Shown here one piece after another: positions 16,633 to 23,864 of a DNA stretch of 64,000 nucleotides. Under the pieces are notes generated by a model, which worked only from the letters and a program-made list of their open reading frames with translations, was not told the DNA's origin and ran no database searches. The stretch is from Polymorphobacter_B sp038225475 (GTDB lineage Bacteria > Pseudomonadota > Alphaproteobacteria > Sphingomonadales > Sphingomonadaceae). The stretch is from NCBI GenBank assembly GCA_038225475.1, contig JBBRRA010000003.1, positions 124,001 to 188,000 of the forward strand, in the 5' to 3' direction. The stretch's first letter is position 1. Each line of letters opens with the position of its first letter. A program made the position numbers and the translations under genes.

Positions 16633-17163
16633 TCAGGCCTTGCAGGCCTTCTTGCTTTTGTTGCCGGCGAGCGTGCAGTCATAATGCACGACCTTGCCGT
16701 TCTTGAGCGTCGCGGTGACGGTGCCGGGGCGGTTCGGACCGGTCATCGCGGCTTTGGCAGCGGGCTTGGCGGCCATCGGCGCGGCGGCCATCGGCGCGGC
16801 TGCCATCGGCTTTGCCGCCGGTGCCGGAGCCGCTGCCATCGCGGGTGCAGCGGTCTTGCACGCCGCCTTGTTCTTGTTGCCGGCCTTGGTGCAGTCATAG
16901 TTCATCGGCTTGGCGGCGGGCTTGGCAGCAGCGGCGGGCGCGGCGGCCATTGGCGCAGCCGCCATCGGCTTGGCAGCGGCAGCGGGCGCAGCGGCCATCG
17001 GCGCGGCACCGGTCTTGCACGCGGCCTTGTTCTTGTTACCCGCCTTGGTGCAATCATAAGTCATCGGCTTTTTGGCGGCCGCCTGCGCCGATGCCGGGGC
17101 AGAAACTGCCAGCGATGCGCCGGCAAGCGCGGCCGCAGCCGCAAATAGAGTGATCATCTTCAT
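16633..17163 (-). CDS. Secreted Ala/Pro/Lys-rich protein with three two-cysteine repeats
   Basis: Protein of 176 residues that I do not recognise. It has a signal peptide (cleavage likely after ASA near residue 26). Three nearly identical 15-residue repeats, YDCTKAGNKNKAACK and variants, occupy about residues 36-50, 89-103 and 161-175. Each has two cysteines ten residues apart, and they are joined by low-complexity linkers of Ala, Met, Pro and Lys. The last repeat is preceded by a different segment (GTVTATLKNGKVVH). The gene lies between ccmB and ccmC on the same strand with its own hairpin after it. Periplasmic location and disulfide formation are inferences. Start ATG at 17163; ATG at 17157 is also possible. 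Confidence 0.78.
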   Translation of the reverse strand: MKMITLFAAAAALAGASLAVSAPASAQAAAKKPMTYDCTKAGNKNKAACKTGAAPMAAAPAAAAKPMAAAPMAAAPAAAAKPAAKPMNYDCTKAGNKNKAACKTAAPAMAAAPAPAAKPMAAAPMAAAPMAAKPAAKAAMTGPNRPGTVTATLKNGKVVHYDCTLAGNKSKKACKA

Positions 17164-17265
17164 GCGTTCGTCTCCCATGCGCGCGCCGCCAGACGGCACC
17201 GTGCCGTTCCCCTATCGGCGGATTTCCGCACGCCTGTCTTAAGGCGTTCTCAATTCGTTGTCATC

Positions 17266-17907
17266 CTAGCGTGTCGCGCCGCGCAGCGCCGCCCCCGCTG
17301 CAAACGGCGCAATCGCCACCGCGACCAGACTGCTCGCCGCCAGCAGCCGCAGTGCGCCCGGCGCGGCGATACCCACCCCGAAGATCAACACCGGCAGCGC
17401 GAGCGGCAGCACGATCAGCCCGGCGAGCGCGCCGCCACCCCGCAGCCCCGCGGTCAGGCTGGCCGCGACCAGCGCCAGCGCCGCCAGCGCGGGCGTGCCG
17501 AGCAGCAGCCCGAGCGCCAGCCGCGGCAGCACCGCCATCGGCACCTGCAGCAAAATCGCGGCGACCGGCAGGGCGATCAGCAGCGGCAGCGCAAACCCCA
17601 GCCAGTGCGCAATCAGCCGGGCGGCGGCGACCAGTTCGAGCGCCAGGCCGCGCACCACCAGCTGATCGAGCGTCCCGTCGGCGCGGTCGGGTTCGACCAG
17701 CGTCTCGACCGGCAGCAGCGCCGCGAGCAACGCCGCCACCCACAGCACGCCCGGCGCAATCCGCGCCAGCAGCCGCGCGTCGGGCCCGACCGCAAACGGA
17801 AACAGCGCCGCGACCAGCACGAAGAACACCACCGGCAGCGCGAGCGTTCCCGGCCGCAGCAGCGCCAGCGCCAGATCGCGGCGCACCAGCCCGATGAACA
17901 CGCTCAT
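17266..17907 (-). CDS. ccmB: Heme exporter permease CcmB
   Basis: Inner-membrane protein of 213 residues with six hydrophobic segments, beginning FIGLVRRDLALALLRPG as in CcmB, and containing EPDRADGTLDQLVVRGL in the first cytoplasmic loop, a conserved family segment. With CcmA it forms the ABC part of the CcmABCD complex whose ATP use releases holo-CcmE. The start ATG at 17907 overlaps the ccmA stop as ATGA. Confidence 0.92.
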   Translation of the reverse strand: MSVFIGLVRRDLALALLRPGTLALPVVFFVLVAALFPFAVGPDARLLARIAPGVLWVAALLAALLPVETLVEPDRADGTLDQLVVRGLALELVAAARLIAHWLGFALPLLIALPVAAILLQVPMAVLPRLALGLLLGTPALAALALVAASLTAGLRGGGALAGLIVLPLALPVLIFGVGIAAPGALRLLAASSLVAVAIAPFAAGAALRGATR

Positions 17908-18485
17908 TCCCCGAGCCGCAGCCGCTGCGGCGCATCGAGCCCAAGCGGCTCGTGCGTCACCGCGACGACCAGCCCGCCGCCGCCACGGTGGTCGGCAAGC
18001 GTCGTCGCCAGTCGCGCGCGCGATGCCGCATCGAGCCCCACCGACGGTTCGTCGAGCAGCCACAACGCGGCTCCCGACAGGCTGGCACGGGCGAGTGCGG
18101 CGCGGCGGCGCTGGCCGCTCGACAGCACGCTGCACGGCAATTCGCGCAGCGCGCTGAGGTCGAACCGCGCGAGCGCCGCATCGACATCGGCGGCGCTGCG
18201 CCGGTCGATCCGCGCCCAATGGTGCAGTTCGGCGAGCAGCGTCATGCCGGGCTTGAGCGTCACTTCATGGCCGACCCATGCGACCGCAAACGGATTGTCG
18301 ATGGTGCCACCGGCAGGATCGAGCAGCCCGGCAAGCAGCCGCAGCAGGCTCGATTTCCCCGCGCCGTTCGCGCCCTCGACCTGCAGCGCGCCGCCGGGTG
18401 CGAGCGTGAAGCCGACATGCTCGAACACCCGGCGGCCGCCGCGTTCGCAGGCAAGATCGTCGACGCGGAGGTGCTGGGCGGTCAT
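17904..18485 (-). CDS. ccmA: Heme exporter ATP-binding protein CcmA
   Basis: ATPase of 193 residues. Walker A is GANGAGKSS (about residues 38-46), the signature is the CcmA-type LSSGQRRRAALARA, Walker B is LWLLDEPSVGLD, and the switch histidine is in VTHEPLG. It belongs to CcmABCD. The ATG at 18485 starts the family sequence; an in-frame ATG 54 bases upstream has no family match. The gene is divergent from yciB, with 47 bases between them. Confidence 0.92.
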   Translation of the reverse strand: MTAQHLRVDDLACERGGRRVFEHVGFTLAPGGALQVEGANGAGKSSLLRLLAGLLDPAGGTIDNPFAVAWVGHEVTLKPGMTLLAELHHWARIDRRSAADVDAALARFDLSALRELPCSVLSSGQRRRAALARASLSGAALWLLDEPSVGLDAASRARLATTLADHRGGGGLVVAVTHEPLGLDAPQRLRLGE

Positions 18486-18532
18486 CACACGCGACCCTAC
18501 CCAGCAACCGCTCGGGATGCTACTGCGCGGCC

Positions 18533-19159
18533 ATGGCAAGTAATTCGACGCGCTCCCCCTCGCCTGGCATCAAGCTGGTGATCGACTATGGCCCGCTGCT
18601 GACCTTCTTCATCGTCAATGCACTCGGCGACCGGCTGCGCCCCTTTTTGATCGGGCTGGGGATGGCGGCGGGTGTCAAGAATATCATCGTTGCCACCGGT
18701 GCGTTCATGCTGGCGACGCTCGCTGCGCTGATCGCGTCGCGGCTCACGCTGGGGCGCGTCTCGCCGATGCTGTGGTTCACCGCCGCCGTCGTTGCGGTGT
18801 TCGGCGCGGCGACGCTGTATTTTCAGGACGAGACGTTCATCAAGATCAAGCCGACGATCCTGTACCTGCTGTTCGCCAGCATCCTGCTGTTCGGCATCGC
18901 CACCGGGCGACCGCTGCTCAAGACGCTGCTCGGCGAGGCGTTTCCGGCACTCAATGCGCAGGGTTGGCGCAAGCTGACGCGCAACTGGGTGCTGTTTTTC
19001 CTCGCGCTCGCGTGCACCAATGAAGTCGTGCGGCGGGTGCTGACCACCGATCAATGGGTCAGCTTCAAGGTGTGGGGCGTGACCAGCCTGACGTTCCTGT
19101 TCGCGCTGGCGCAGACGCCGATCCTGATGCGCCATTCGGACGCGCCGCCGGAGGCGTGA
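18533..19159 (+). CDS. yciB: Inner-membrane-spanning protein YciB (septation protein A)
   Basis: Membrane protein of 208 residues with five or six hydrophobic segments and the family sequences IDYGPLLTFFIVN near the start, LYFQDETFIKIKPTI in the middle and NEVVRRVLTTDQWVSFKVWG near the end. YciB/IspZ proteins are involved in cell-envelope integrity and division. The start is ATG at 18533. It is followed by the convergent superoxide dismutase gene. Confidence 0.92.
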   Translation: MASNSTRSPSPGIKLVIDYGPLLTFFIVNALGDRLRPFLIGLGMAAGVKNIIVATGAFMLATLAALIASRLTLGRVSPMLWFTAAVVAVFGAATLYFQDETFIKIKPTILYLLFASILLFGIATGRPLLKTLLGEAFPALNAQGWRKLTRNWVLFFLALACTNEVVRRVLTTDQWVSFKVWGVTSLTFLFALAQTPILMRHSDAPPEA

Positions 19160-19177
19160 GCCCCCGGCATTGCCGCC

Positions 19178-19777
19178 TTATACCGCGTGCAGGTTTGCCG
19201 CGGCAAACTCCCAGTTGACCAGATGTGCCAGCCACGCCTCGACATAGTCGGGGCGCTGGTTCTGGTGGTCGAGGTAATAAGCATGTTCCCAGACATCGAG
19301 CGTCAGCAGCGGCGTCAGTCCGTCGTGGACCAGCGGTGTATCGGCATCGTGTGTCGTGATGATCCTGAGCGTTTCATGGTCGTGGACCAGCCATGCCCAG
19401 CCGCTGCCGAAATGGCCGACTGCGGCCTCCTTGAACGCGGCGGTGAACCCGGCGACGCCGCCGAAGTCGCGGTCGAGCGCTTCGGCGAGCAGCCCCGACG
19501 GGGCGGCGCCGCCGGCTGGCCGCATCGATTGCCATAAAAAGCTGTGGTTCCACGCCTGCGCGGCATTGTTGAACAGCGCGGTGTTGCCTTCGACATGCGC
19601 GCGGTAGGTGATCGCCTCGGCGCTCAACGGCTCGAGCGGGGTTCCCGCGATCGCCGCATTGGCTTTGTCGACATAGGCCTTGTGGTGCTTGCCATGATGG
19701 AATTCGAGCGTCCGCGCCGAAATATGCGGCTCGAGCGCGGTCGGTGGATACGGCAGGTCGGGCAGGGTGAACGGCAT
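19178..19777 (-). CDS. sodB: Superoxide dismutase, Fe/Mn family (probably Fe)
   Basis: Cytoplasmic enzyme of 199 residues converting superoxide to oxygen and hydrogen peroxide. Metal ligands are visible: the His in EFHHGKHHKAYVD, the His in AWNHSFLW, and Asp and His in LDVWEHAYYLDHQNQRPDY. The AAQAWNHSFLW segment is of the iron type, but metal choice is not certain from sequence. The start ATG at 19777 gives MPFTLPDLPY, the usual beginning; a longer in-frame start adds 11 residues. Confidence 0.95.
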   Translation of the reverse strand: MPFTLPDLPYPPTALEPHISARTLEFHHGKHHKAYVDKANAAIAGTPLEPLSAEAITYRAHVEGNTALFNNAAQAWNHSFLWQSMRPAGGAAPSGLLAEALDRDFGGVAGFTAAFKEAAVGHFGSGWAWLVHDHETLRIITTHDADTPLVHDGLTPLLTLDVWEHAYYLDHQNQRPDYVEAWLAHLVNWEFAAANLHAV

Positions 19778-19833
19778 GGGGCAAGCTCCGTAACGGCGAA
19801 GCCACCCCAACGCCCCGGTGCGCGGTTGGTGCC

Positions 19834-20838
19834 CTACAGCATGTCGTGGCGTTTGAGCGCATGCCGCAGCTGGTCATAGCTCAGCGCCAGCGCGGCGGCG
19901 GTGGCACGCTGGTTGTGGCGGCAGCGGGCGAGTGCGGCCGCAAGGATGTCGCGCTCATAGGCGGTGACCGCCGCGCGCAGGTCGGCGACGGTGGGCGCGG
20001 CGCTGGCGGCGATTTCGGTGTGCGGGTCGATCGGCGCGACGCTGCCGGCGACAGTTGCCGGACGCCACGGCGAATCGAACGGGTCGAAGATGATCGCCCC
20101 CACCGGCGTCGCGGCGTCGTTCCAGCGGTACAGCGCGCGTTCGACGACATTCTTCAACTCGCGCACATTGCCCGGCCAGTCATACGCCTGCAGCGTCGCC
20201 AGCGCGGCGCGCGCAAATCCGGCAAACCCCGACCAGCCGAGCTCGACGGCCATCCGCCGCGCGAAGTGCATCGCCAGCACCTCGATATCGTCGGCGCGCG
20301 CGCGGAGCGGCGGCAGCGTCACGACTTCGAACGCCAGCCGGTCGAGCAGGTCGGCACGAAACCGCCCGCGCCCCACCAGCGACGGCAGATCCTCGTTGGT
20401 CGCACCGACGACGCGCACATCGACCCGGACCGCGCGGTTCGAGCCGAGCCGGGTCAGTTCGCCATATTCGACGACGCGGAGCAGCCGTTCCTGCGCGGCC
20501 GCCGACAGCGTCGCGATCTCGTCGAGGAACAGCGTGCCGCCGTCGGCATCTTCGAAGCGCCCCGGGCGGCCGCGCGTCGCGCCGGTAAACGCGCCGGTCT
20601 CATAGCCGAACAGTTCGGCGTCGATCAGGTTTTCGGGCAGTGCTGCACAGTTCAACGTGATCAGCGGCCCGCTCCAGCGCGGGCTAAGCCGGTGCAATCG
20701 CTCGGCGATCAGCTCCTTGCCGGTGCCGCGCTCGCCAATCACCAGCACCGGGCGGTTGAGGGCTGCGGCTTCGCTGGCGCGCTCGATCGCATCGAGAAAC
20801 GCCGGCGCATTGCCGATCAGGGCGGCGGGAGACTGCAT
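19834..20838 (-). CDS. pspF: Phage shock protein operon activator PspF (sigma-54 enhancer-binding protein)
   Basis: Protein of 334 residues without an N-terminal receiver domain, as in PspF. The AAA+ domain has Walker A GERGTGKE (residues 35-42), the sigma-54 contact loop GAFTGA (82-87), Walker B TLFLDEI and the WPGNVRELKNVVERA sensor region. A C-terminal Fis-type helix-turn-helix ends the protein (NQRATAAALALSYDQLRHAL). It should activate the divergent sigma-54 promoter at 20951-20966 when released from PspA. The start ATG at 20838 gives the normal MQSP-type beginning. Confidence 0.94.
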   Translation of the reverse strand: MQSPAALIGNAPAFLDAIERASEAAALNRPVLVIGERGTGKELIAERLHRLSPRWSGPLITLNCAALPENLIDAELFGYETGAFTGATRGRPGRFEDADGGTLFLDEIATLSAAAQERLLRVVEYGELTRLGSNRAVRVDVRVVGATNEDLPSLVGRGRFRADLLDRLAFEVVTLPPLRARADDIEVLAMHFARRMAVELGWSGFAGFARAALATLQAYDWPGNVRELKNVVERALYRWNDAATPVGAIIFDPFDSPWRPATVAGSVAPIDPHTEIAASAAPTVADLRAAVTAYERDILAAALARCRHNQRATAAALALSYDQLRHALKRHDML

Positions 20839-20914
20839 GGCCCAAAGGTTAGTGCATTTCACCATTGTTCAGCAAGCAGTCATCTTCCGCAAGTCGACCG
20901 AACCCGGCAAAAAC

Positions 20915-20928
20915 GTCGGTAATCCGAC
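20915..20928. promoter_or_regulatory. Dyad upstream of the psp promoter (possible PspF site)
   Basis: GTCGGTAATCCGAC is a perfect palindrome with a 4-base centre, 22 bases upstream of the sigma-54 -24 element and between divergent pspF and the psp operon. Position and symmetry fit an activator or bending-protein site. Assignment to PspF is a guess. Confidence 0.35.
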
Positions 20929-20950
20929 ATTCTTCGGGCCTAACTGCAGT

Positions 20951-20966
20951 TGGCACGGCCTATGCA
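20951..20966 (+). promoter_or_regulatory. Sigma-54 promoter of the psp operon
   Basis: TGGCACGGCCTATGCA matches the sigma-54 consensus TGGCACG-N4-TTGCA at 11 of 12 defined positions, with the correct GG to GC spacing. It faces the psp genes, and the divergent neighbour is the sigma-54 activator pspF. Transcription should begin about a dozen bases after 20966. Confidence 0.85.
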
Positions 20967-21026
20967 ATGCCCTTGGCGTAGCCGGTTCGGGATGGTCCCG
21001 ACGCCGCAAGTCCAGGAGCCACGACG

Positions 21027-21167
21027 ATGATCATGACCTCGAACCCCGCCATCCTCCGCGCGCTCGTCGGCACTGTCGGCGCGCTGCTGCTCGGCACGCT
21101 GTGCCTTGGCACGGCCGTCGGTCCGGCGGAGGCGACCACCGTTTCCGTTTCGGCACGCATCGCTTAA
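21027..21167 (+). CDS. 46-residue hydrophobic protein, first gene of the psp operon
   Basis: A small open frame not matched to a family I know. It follows an AGGAG site (around 21013) and starts with ATG at 21027. The sequence has a short polar start, a hydrophobic stretch (ALVGTVGALLLGTLCLGTAV, about residues 12-31) and a short Thr/Ser/Val end. It is the first frame after the sigma-54 promoter and about 100 bases before pspA. It could be a small membrane protein or a short secreted peptide. The ribosome site and position support it; no homology evidence is available. Confidence 0.6.
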   Translation: MIMTSNPAILRALVGTVGALLLGTLCLGTAVGPAEATTVSVSARIA

Positions 21168-21264
21168 GCTCGTGTCCCAGAGCTTGACCGTTTTGCCGAA
21201 GGCCGGGACAGTTTTCCCCAATGCCGCTGTCCCGGCCACCTTTTCACACCAGGAGTATCGCCCG

Positions 21265-21936
21265 ATGGGTATTTTCTCGCGCACCCGCGACATTATCGCC
21301 GCCAACGTCACCGACCTGCTCGACAAGGCCGAAGACCCCGCCAAGCTGATCCGCATGATCATCATGGAGATGGAGGAAACGCTGGTCGAAGTCCGTGCCG
21401 GCGCGGCGCGCACCATCGCCGACCAAAAGGAAATGCGCCGCGCCGTGATCCGCGCCGAAGCCGCGCAGACCAGCTGGGCCGAAAAGGCCGAGCTCGCGCT
21501 GTCGAAGGGCCGCGAGGACTTGGCCACGGCGGCGCTCGTCGAAAAGGCGAAGGCGAAAAGCTTTGCCGATGCGACGCTCGGCGATATCGCCCAGCTCGAG
21601 GACAGCCTGCGCACCAACGAGGACGACATCCGCCGCCTCGAGGGCAAGCTTCGCGAGGCGCGTCAGCGCCAGAACGCGCTGCAGGTCCGGATCGAAAGCG
21701 CCAACGACCGAACGAAGATGCGCGCGCTGTACAAGGGCCCGCGGATCGAGGACGCTTTTGCCAAGTTCGAGATCATCGAACGCCGCGCCGATCTCGCCGA
21801 AGGCCGCGCCGATGCCTATGCGCTGGGCGGTCCCGCAGCCAGCCTCGAGGACCAGTTCGCCGACCTGCGCGCCGGGGATGAAGTCGCCGCCGAACTGGCC
21901 GCGATGAAGGCCCGGCTCGCCAAAGCTGCGGAGTAA
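21265..21936 (+). CDS. pspA: Phage shock protein A (PspA/IM30 family)
   Basis: Coiled-coil protein of 223 residues. The amphipathic N-terminal helix MGIFSRTRDIIAANVTDLLDKAEDP is followed by IRMIIMEMEETLVEVR and long charged helices to the end, as in PspA. It binds damaged inner membrane and, in the resting state, inhibits PspF. The ATG at 21265 follows an AGGAG site and gives the standard beginning; an in-frame ATG at 21106 lies inside the preceding small gene. pspB follows after five bases. Confidence 0.95.
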   Translation: MGIFSRTRDIIAANVTDLLDKAEDPAKLIRMIIMEMEETLVEVRAGAARTIADQKEMRRAVIRAEAAQTSWAEKAELALSKGREDLATAALVEKAKAKSFADATLGDIAQLEDSLRTNEDDIRRLEGKLREARQRQNALQVRIESANDRTKMRALYKGPRIEDAFAKFEIIERRADLAEGRADAYALGGPAASLEDQFADLRAGDEVAAELAAMKARLAKAAE

Positions 21937-21941
21937 CCGCG

Positions 21942-22232
21942 ATGGACATCGAGGGCGTTCTTGCCATCGGGTCGATCTTCATCGGGCTGCCGTGGTTGAT
22001 CCTCCACTATATGACGCAGTGGCGGAAGGCGAAGGGCATCTCGGTCGAAGACGAGCAGCTGCTCGACGACCTGCACGACATGGCGCGGCGGCTCGACGGC
22101 CGACTCGACTCGATCGAGCGGATCATCACCGCCGACCACCCCGGCTGGAAAGACGGCGCGCTTGGCGCCCAGCCAACCCGCAACCTGGCTGGCGACGCCG
22201 CTGCGACGCCGCGCAAACTTCAGGGACTGTGA
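21942..22232 (+). CDS. pspB: Phage shock protein B (PspB)
   Basis: Protein of 96 residues with one N-terminal membrane helix (LAIGSIFIGLPWLILHYMTQW) and a cytoplasmic helix carrying DEQLLDDLHDMARRLDGRLDSIERI, the PspB family core. The C-terminal 30 residues are longer than in E. coli PspB. With PspC it senses envelope stress and draws PspA away from PspF. It lies 5 bases after pspA and 2 before pspC. Confidence 0.92.
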   Translation: MDIEGVLAIGSIFIGLPWLILHYMTQWRKAKGISVEDEQLLDDLHDMARRLDGRLDSIERIITADHPGWKDGALGAQPTRNLAGDAAATPRKLQGL

Positions 22233-22234
22233 CC

Positions 22235-22615
22235 ATGCAACCCAGCCGTACGCGCTTCTACCTCGACAAGCAGAACAAACGTTTCATGGGAGTGTGTTCC
22301 GGGATTGCCGATTATTTCGGCTGGGACGTGCTCTGGGTTCGGGTCGGGGTCGTGCTCGGCACCTGCTTCGGCCTCGGCTTCCTGCCGGTCGCCTATCTGG
22401 TGGTCGGCTTCCTCGCCACGCCGAAGCCGCACGAACTGTATGACGGCAGCGCTGATGAACAGCGGTTCTGGCAAAAGGTCCGCGTCGCGCCGCAGCGCAC
22501 GATGCGCGATGTGCGCTCGAGCTTCCGCGATTCCGACCGCCGGTTGCGCGATATCGAGGCGTATATGACCTCGTCGAACAGCCGCCTGTCGAACGAAATC
22601 GATCAGCTGCGCTAG
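22235..22615 (+). CDS. pspC: Phage shock protein C (PspC domain)
   Basis: Protein of 126 residues. The PspC domain is at about residues 8-65 (FYLDKQNKRFMGVCSGIADYFG, then a hydrophobic stretch VLGTCFGLGFLPVAYLVVGFL). A cytoplasmic helical tail follows, ending RLSNEIDQLR. This last motif recurs in three of the four small proteins encoded downstream. PspC works with PspB as membrane sensor. ATG at 22235 is two bases after the pspB stop. Confidence 0.92.
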   Translation: MQPSRTRFYLDKQNKRFMGVCSGIADYFGWDVLWVRVGVVLGTCFGLGFLPVAYLVVGFLATPKPHELYDGSADEQRFWQKVRVAPQRTMRDVRSSFRDSDRRLRDIEAYMTSSNSRLSNEIDQLR

Positions 22616-22643
22616 GGGCGCGGCGCAACGGAGGGGAAAAATC

Positions 22644-22988
22644 ATGTCGAGCGCATCGGCCAGCGACGACGACGGCACCGTGGTCGTCACCACCGACGGG
22701 GAGGCGTCGACCATCGCCCCCGGACACAGCGTCACCATTCACCGGCACGACGGGATGGAACCAGGCGCGGCGTTCTTCATGGGGATGTTCATGGGCGCGT
22801 TCATCCTGTGGTTGCTGCAGCGCGAAGGTCGCCGCCGCAGCCGCCGGCCGGATGCGGCGGTGGTCGCCAGTGTCCACGACGTCAGCCGTGACGAGGTTGC
22901 GGCACTCGCGAGGCGCACGGCGACGCTCGAACAGATCGTTACCGATCCGGCGGCGCGAACCGCCCGCGAAATCGACGCGTTGCGCTGA
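22644..22988 (+). CDS. Small membrane protein of the psp operon (114 residues)
   Basis: Unrecognised protein. A polar N-terminal 35 residues (acidic, Thr/Ser-rich) precede one membrane helix (GAAFFMGMFMGAFILWLLQ, about residues 41-59), a basic stretch RRRSRR, and a C-terminal helix ending LEQIVTDPAARTAREIDALR. That end resembles PspB (IERIITADHP), the end of PspC, and the next two proteins. A GGAGGGG ribosome site precedes the ATG. Same strand, 28 bases after pspC. A structural partner of PspBC is the natural inference. Confidence 0.75.
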   Translation: MSSASASDDDGTVVVTTDGEASTIAPGHSVTIHRHDGMEPGAAFFMGMFMGAFILWLLQREGRRRSRRPDAAVVASVHDVSRDEVAALARRTATLEQIVTDPAARTAREIDALR

Positions 22989-23010
22989 ATTGTCCAAAGG
23001 GGAAAACGTC

Positions 23011-23307
23011 ATGGACCACGGAACAATGGCACTGATGATCCCGCTCGCGGTCTTCGCGATCCCGATCGTCGCGATCCTGAGCAGCCCGCTCAAACGCTGG
23101 ATCGCGCTGCAGGAACGCAAAGCTGAGATCTCGGCGACGGTGGCGGGGGAACAGGCTGCGCAATATGCGGCCAAGATCGAACGGTTGGAGGCGCGGGTCG
23201 CCGTGCTCAACCGCATCGTCACCGACAAGGGGACTTCGCTCGCCGATGAGATCGACGCGCTTCCCGCGGCACCGATCGCGCCCAAACCGCCCTCGCTCAA
23301 TTCCTGA
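23011..23307 (+). CDS. Small membrane protein of the psp operon (98 residues), PspB-like layout
   Basis: Unrecognised protein. One membrane helix (ALMIPLAVFAIPIVAILS, about residues 6-23) is followed by RWIALQERKAE, then a heptad helix AAKIERLEARVAVLNRIVTD and SLADEIDAL, and a proline-rich end. Layout and size are those of PspB: membrane helix first, then a cytoplasmic coiled coil. The ATG at 23011 follows AAAGGGGAAAA. The IVTD/EIDAL motif is shared with its neighbours on both sides. Confidence 0.78.
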   Translation: MDHGTMALMIPLAVFAIPIVAILSSPLKRWIALQERKAEISATVAGEQAAQYAAKIERLEARVAVLNRIVTDKGTSLADEIDALPAAPIAPKPPSLNS

Positions 23308-23319
23308 CGGAGACTGACC

Positions 23320-23604
23320 ATGGCCGAAGTCGCCCCTTTCATCATGATCGTCGCGATCGTTGCGATCGTCGTGTTCAGCCGGATTTATGCCGCGCGGCAC
23401 GGCCTCGACATCCGCAGTCCCAAGCAGCGCCGCCGCGACGGCTATGCACCGCTCGCGGCTCCCGGCGTCAGCGCCGAGGAAGCCGACCGGATGAAATCCG
23501 AAATCACCCGGCTTAACGAGCGCATCCAGGTGCTCGAACGGCTTGCCACCGACCCTGCCAAGCGCCTGTCGGATCAGATCGACGCGCTCGACTCCAAACG
23601 CTGA
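23320..23604 (+). CDS. Small membrane protein of the psp operon (94 residues), PspB-like layout
   Basis: Unrecognised protein of 94 residues. An N-terminal membrane helix (FIMIVAIVAIVVFSRIYAA) is followed by a polar linker and a coiled-coil helix EITRLNERIQVLERLATDPAKR that ends LSDQIDALDSKR. The helix-plus-motif end is clearly related to that of the preceding two proteins. It begins 12 bases after the previous stop and is probably part of the same transcript. Confidence 0.77.
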   Translation: MAEVAPFIMIVAIVAIVVFSRIYAARHGLDIRSPKQRRRDGYAPLAAPGVSAEEADRMKSEITRLNERIQVLERLATDPAKRLSDQIDALDSKR

Positions 23605-23615
23605 GGAGGCCTGTC

Positions 23616-23864
23616 ATGCCGCCCACCGACTCGTTATTCGTGCTCAGCCTGAGCGGCCTGCTCGCGCTTGGCCTGATTGCCGCGGTCGCGGCGTGGAGCT
23701 GGCGCGGCTGGCTGCAGCTGCGGCGTCACGAGCTCGATCTGACGCTTGGCCGCCCGGCGCGCAGCGGGGCCGAACTGCCCGCCGTCGCCAACCGGATCGA
23801 CCTTGCCGACCTGCGCGAACGCGTCAAAAAGCTCGAAGCGATCGCCGCCGGGGTGGATATCTAG
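23616..23864 (+). CDS. Small membrane protein, last gene of the psp operon (82 residues)
   Basis: Unrecognised protein of 82 residues. One membrane helix (LFVLSLSGLLALGLIAAVAAWSW reduced to about residues 7-29), then WRGWLQLRRHELDLTLGR and a short coiled coil DLADLRERVKKLEAIAAGVDI. It has the same layout as the preceding two but lacks the EIDAL end. An AGGAGG site precedes the ATG. No clear terminator follows; the next 300 bases hold no convincing gene. Confidence 0.73.
   Translation: MPPTDSLFVLSLSGLLALGLIAAVAAWSWRGWLQLRRHELDLTLGRPARSGAELPAVANRIDLADLRERVKKLEAIAAGVDI

Noticed and set aside
16633..17163. Direct repeats as a CRISPR array
   Set aside because: Only three repeats, in frame and inside a gene with signal peptide; spacers are low-complexity coding sequence.
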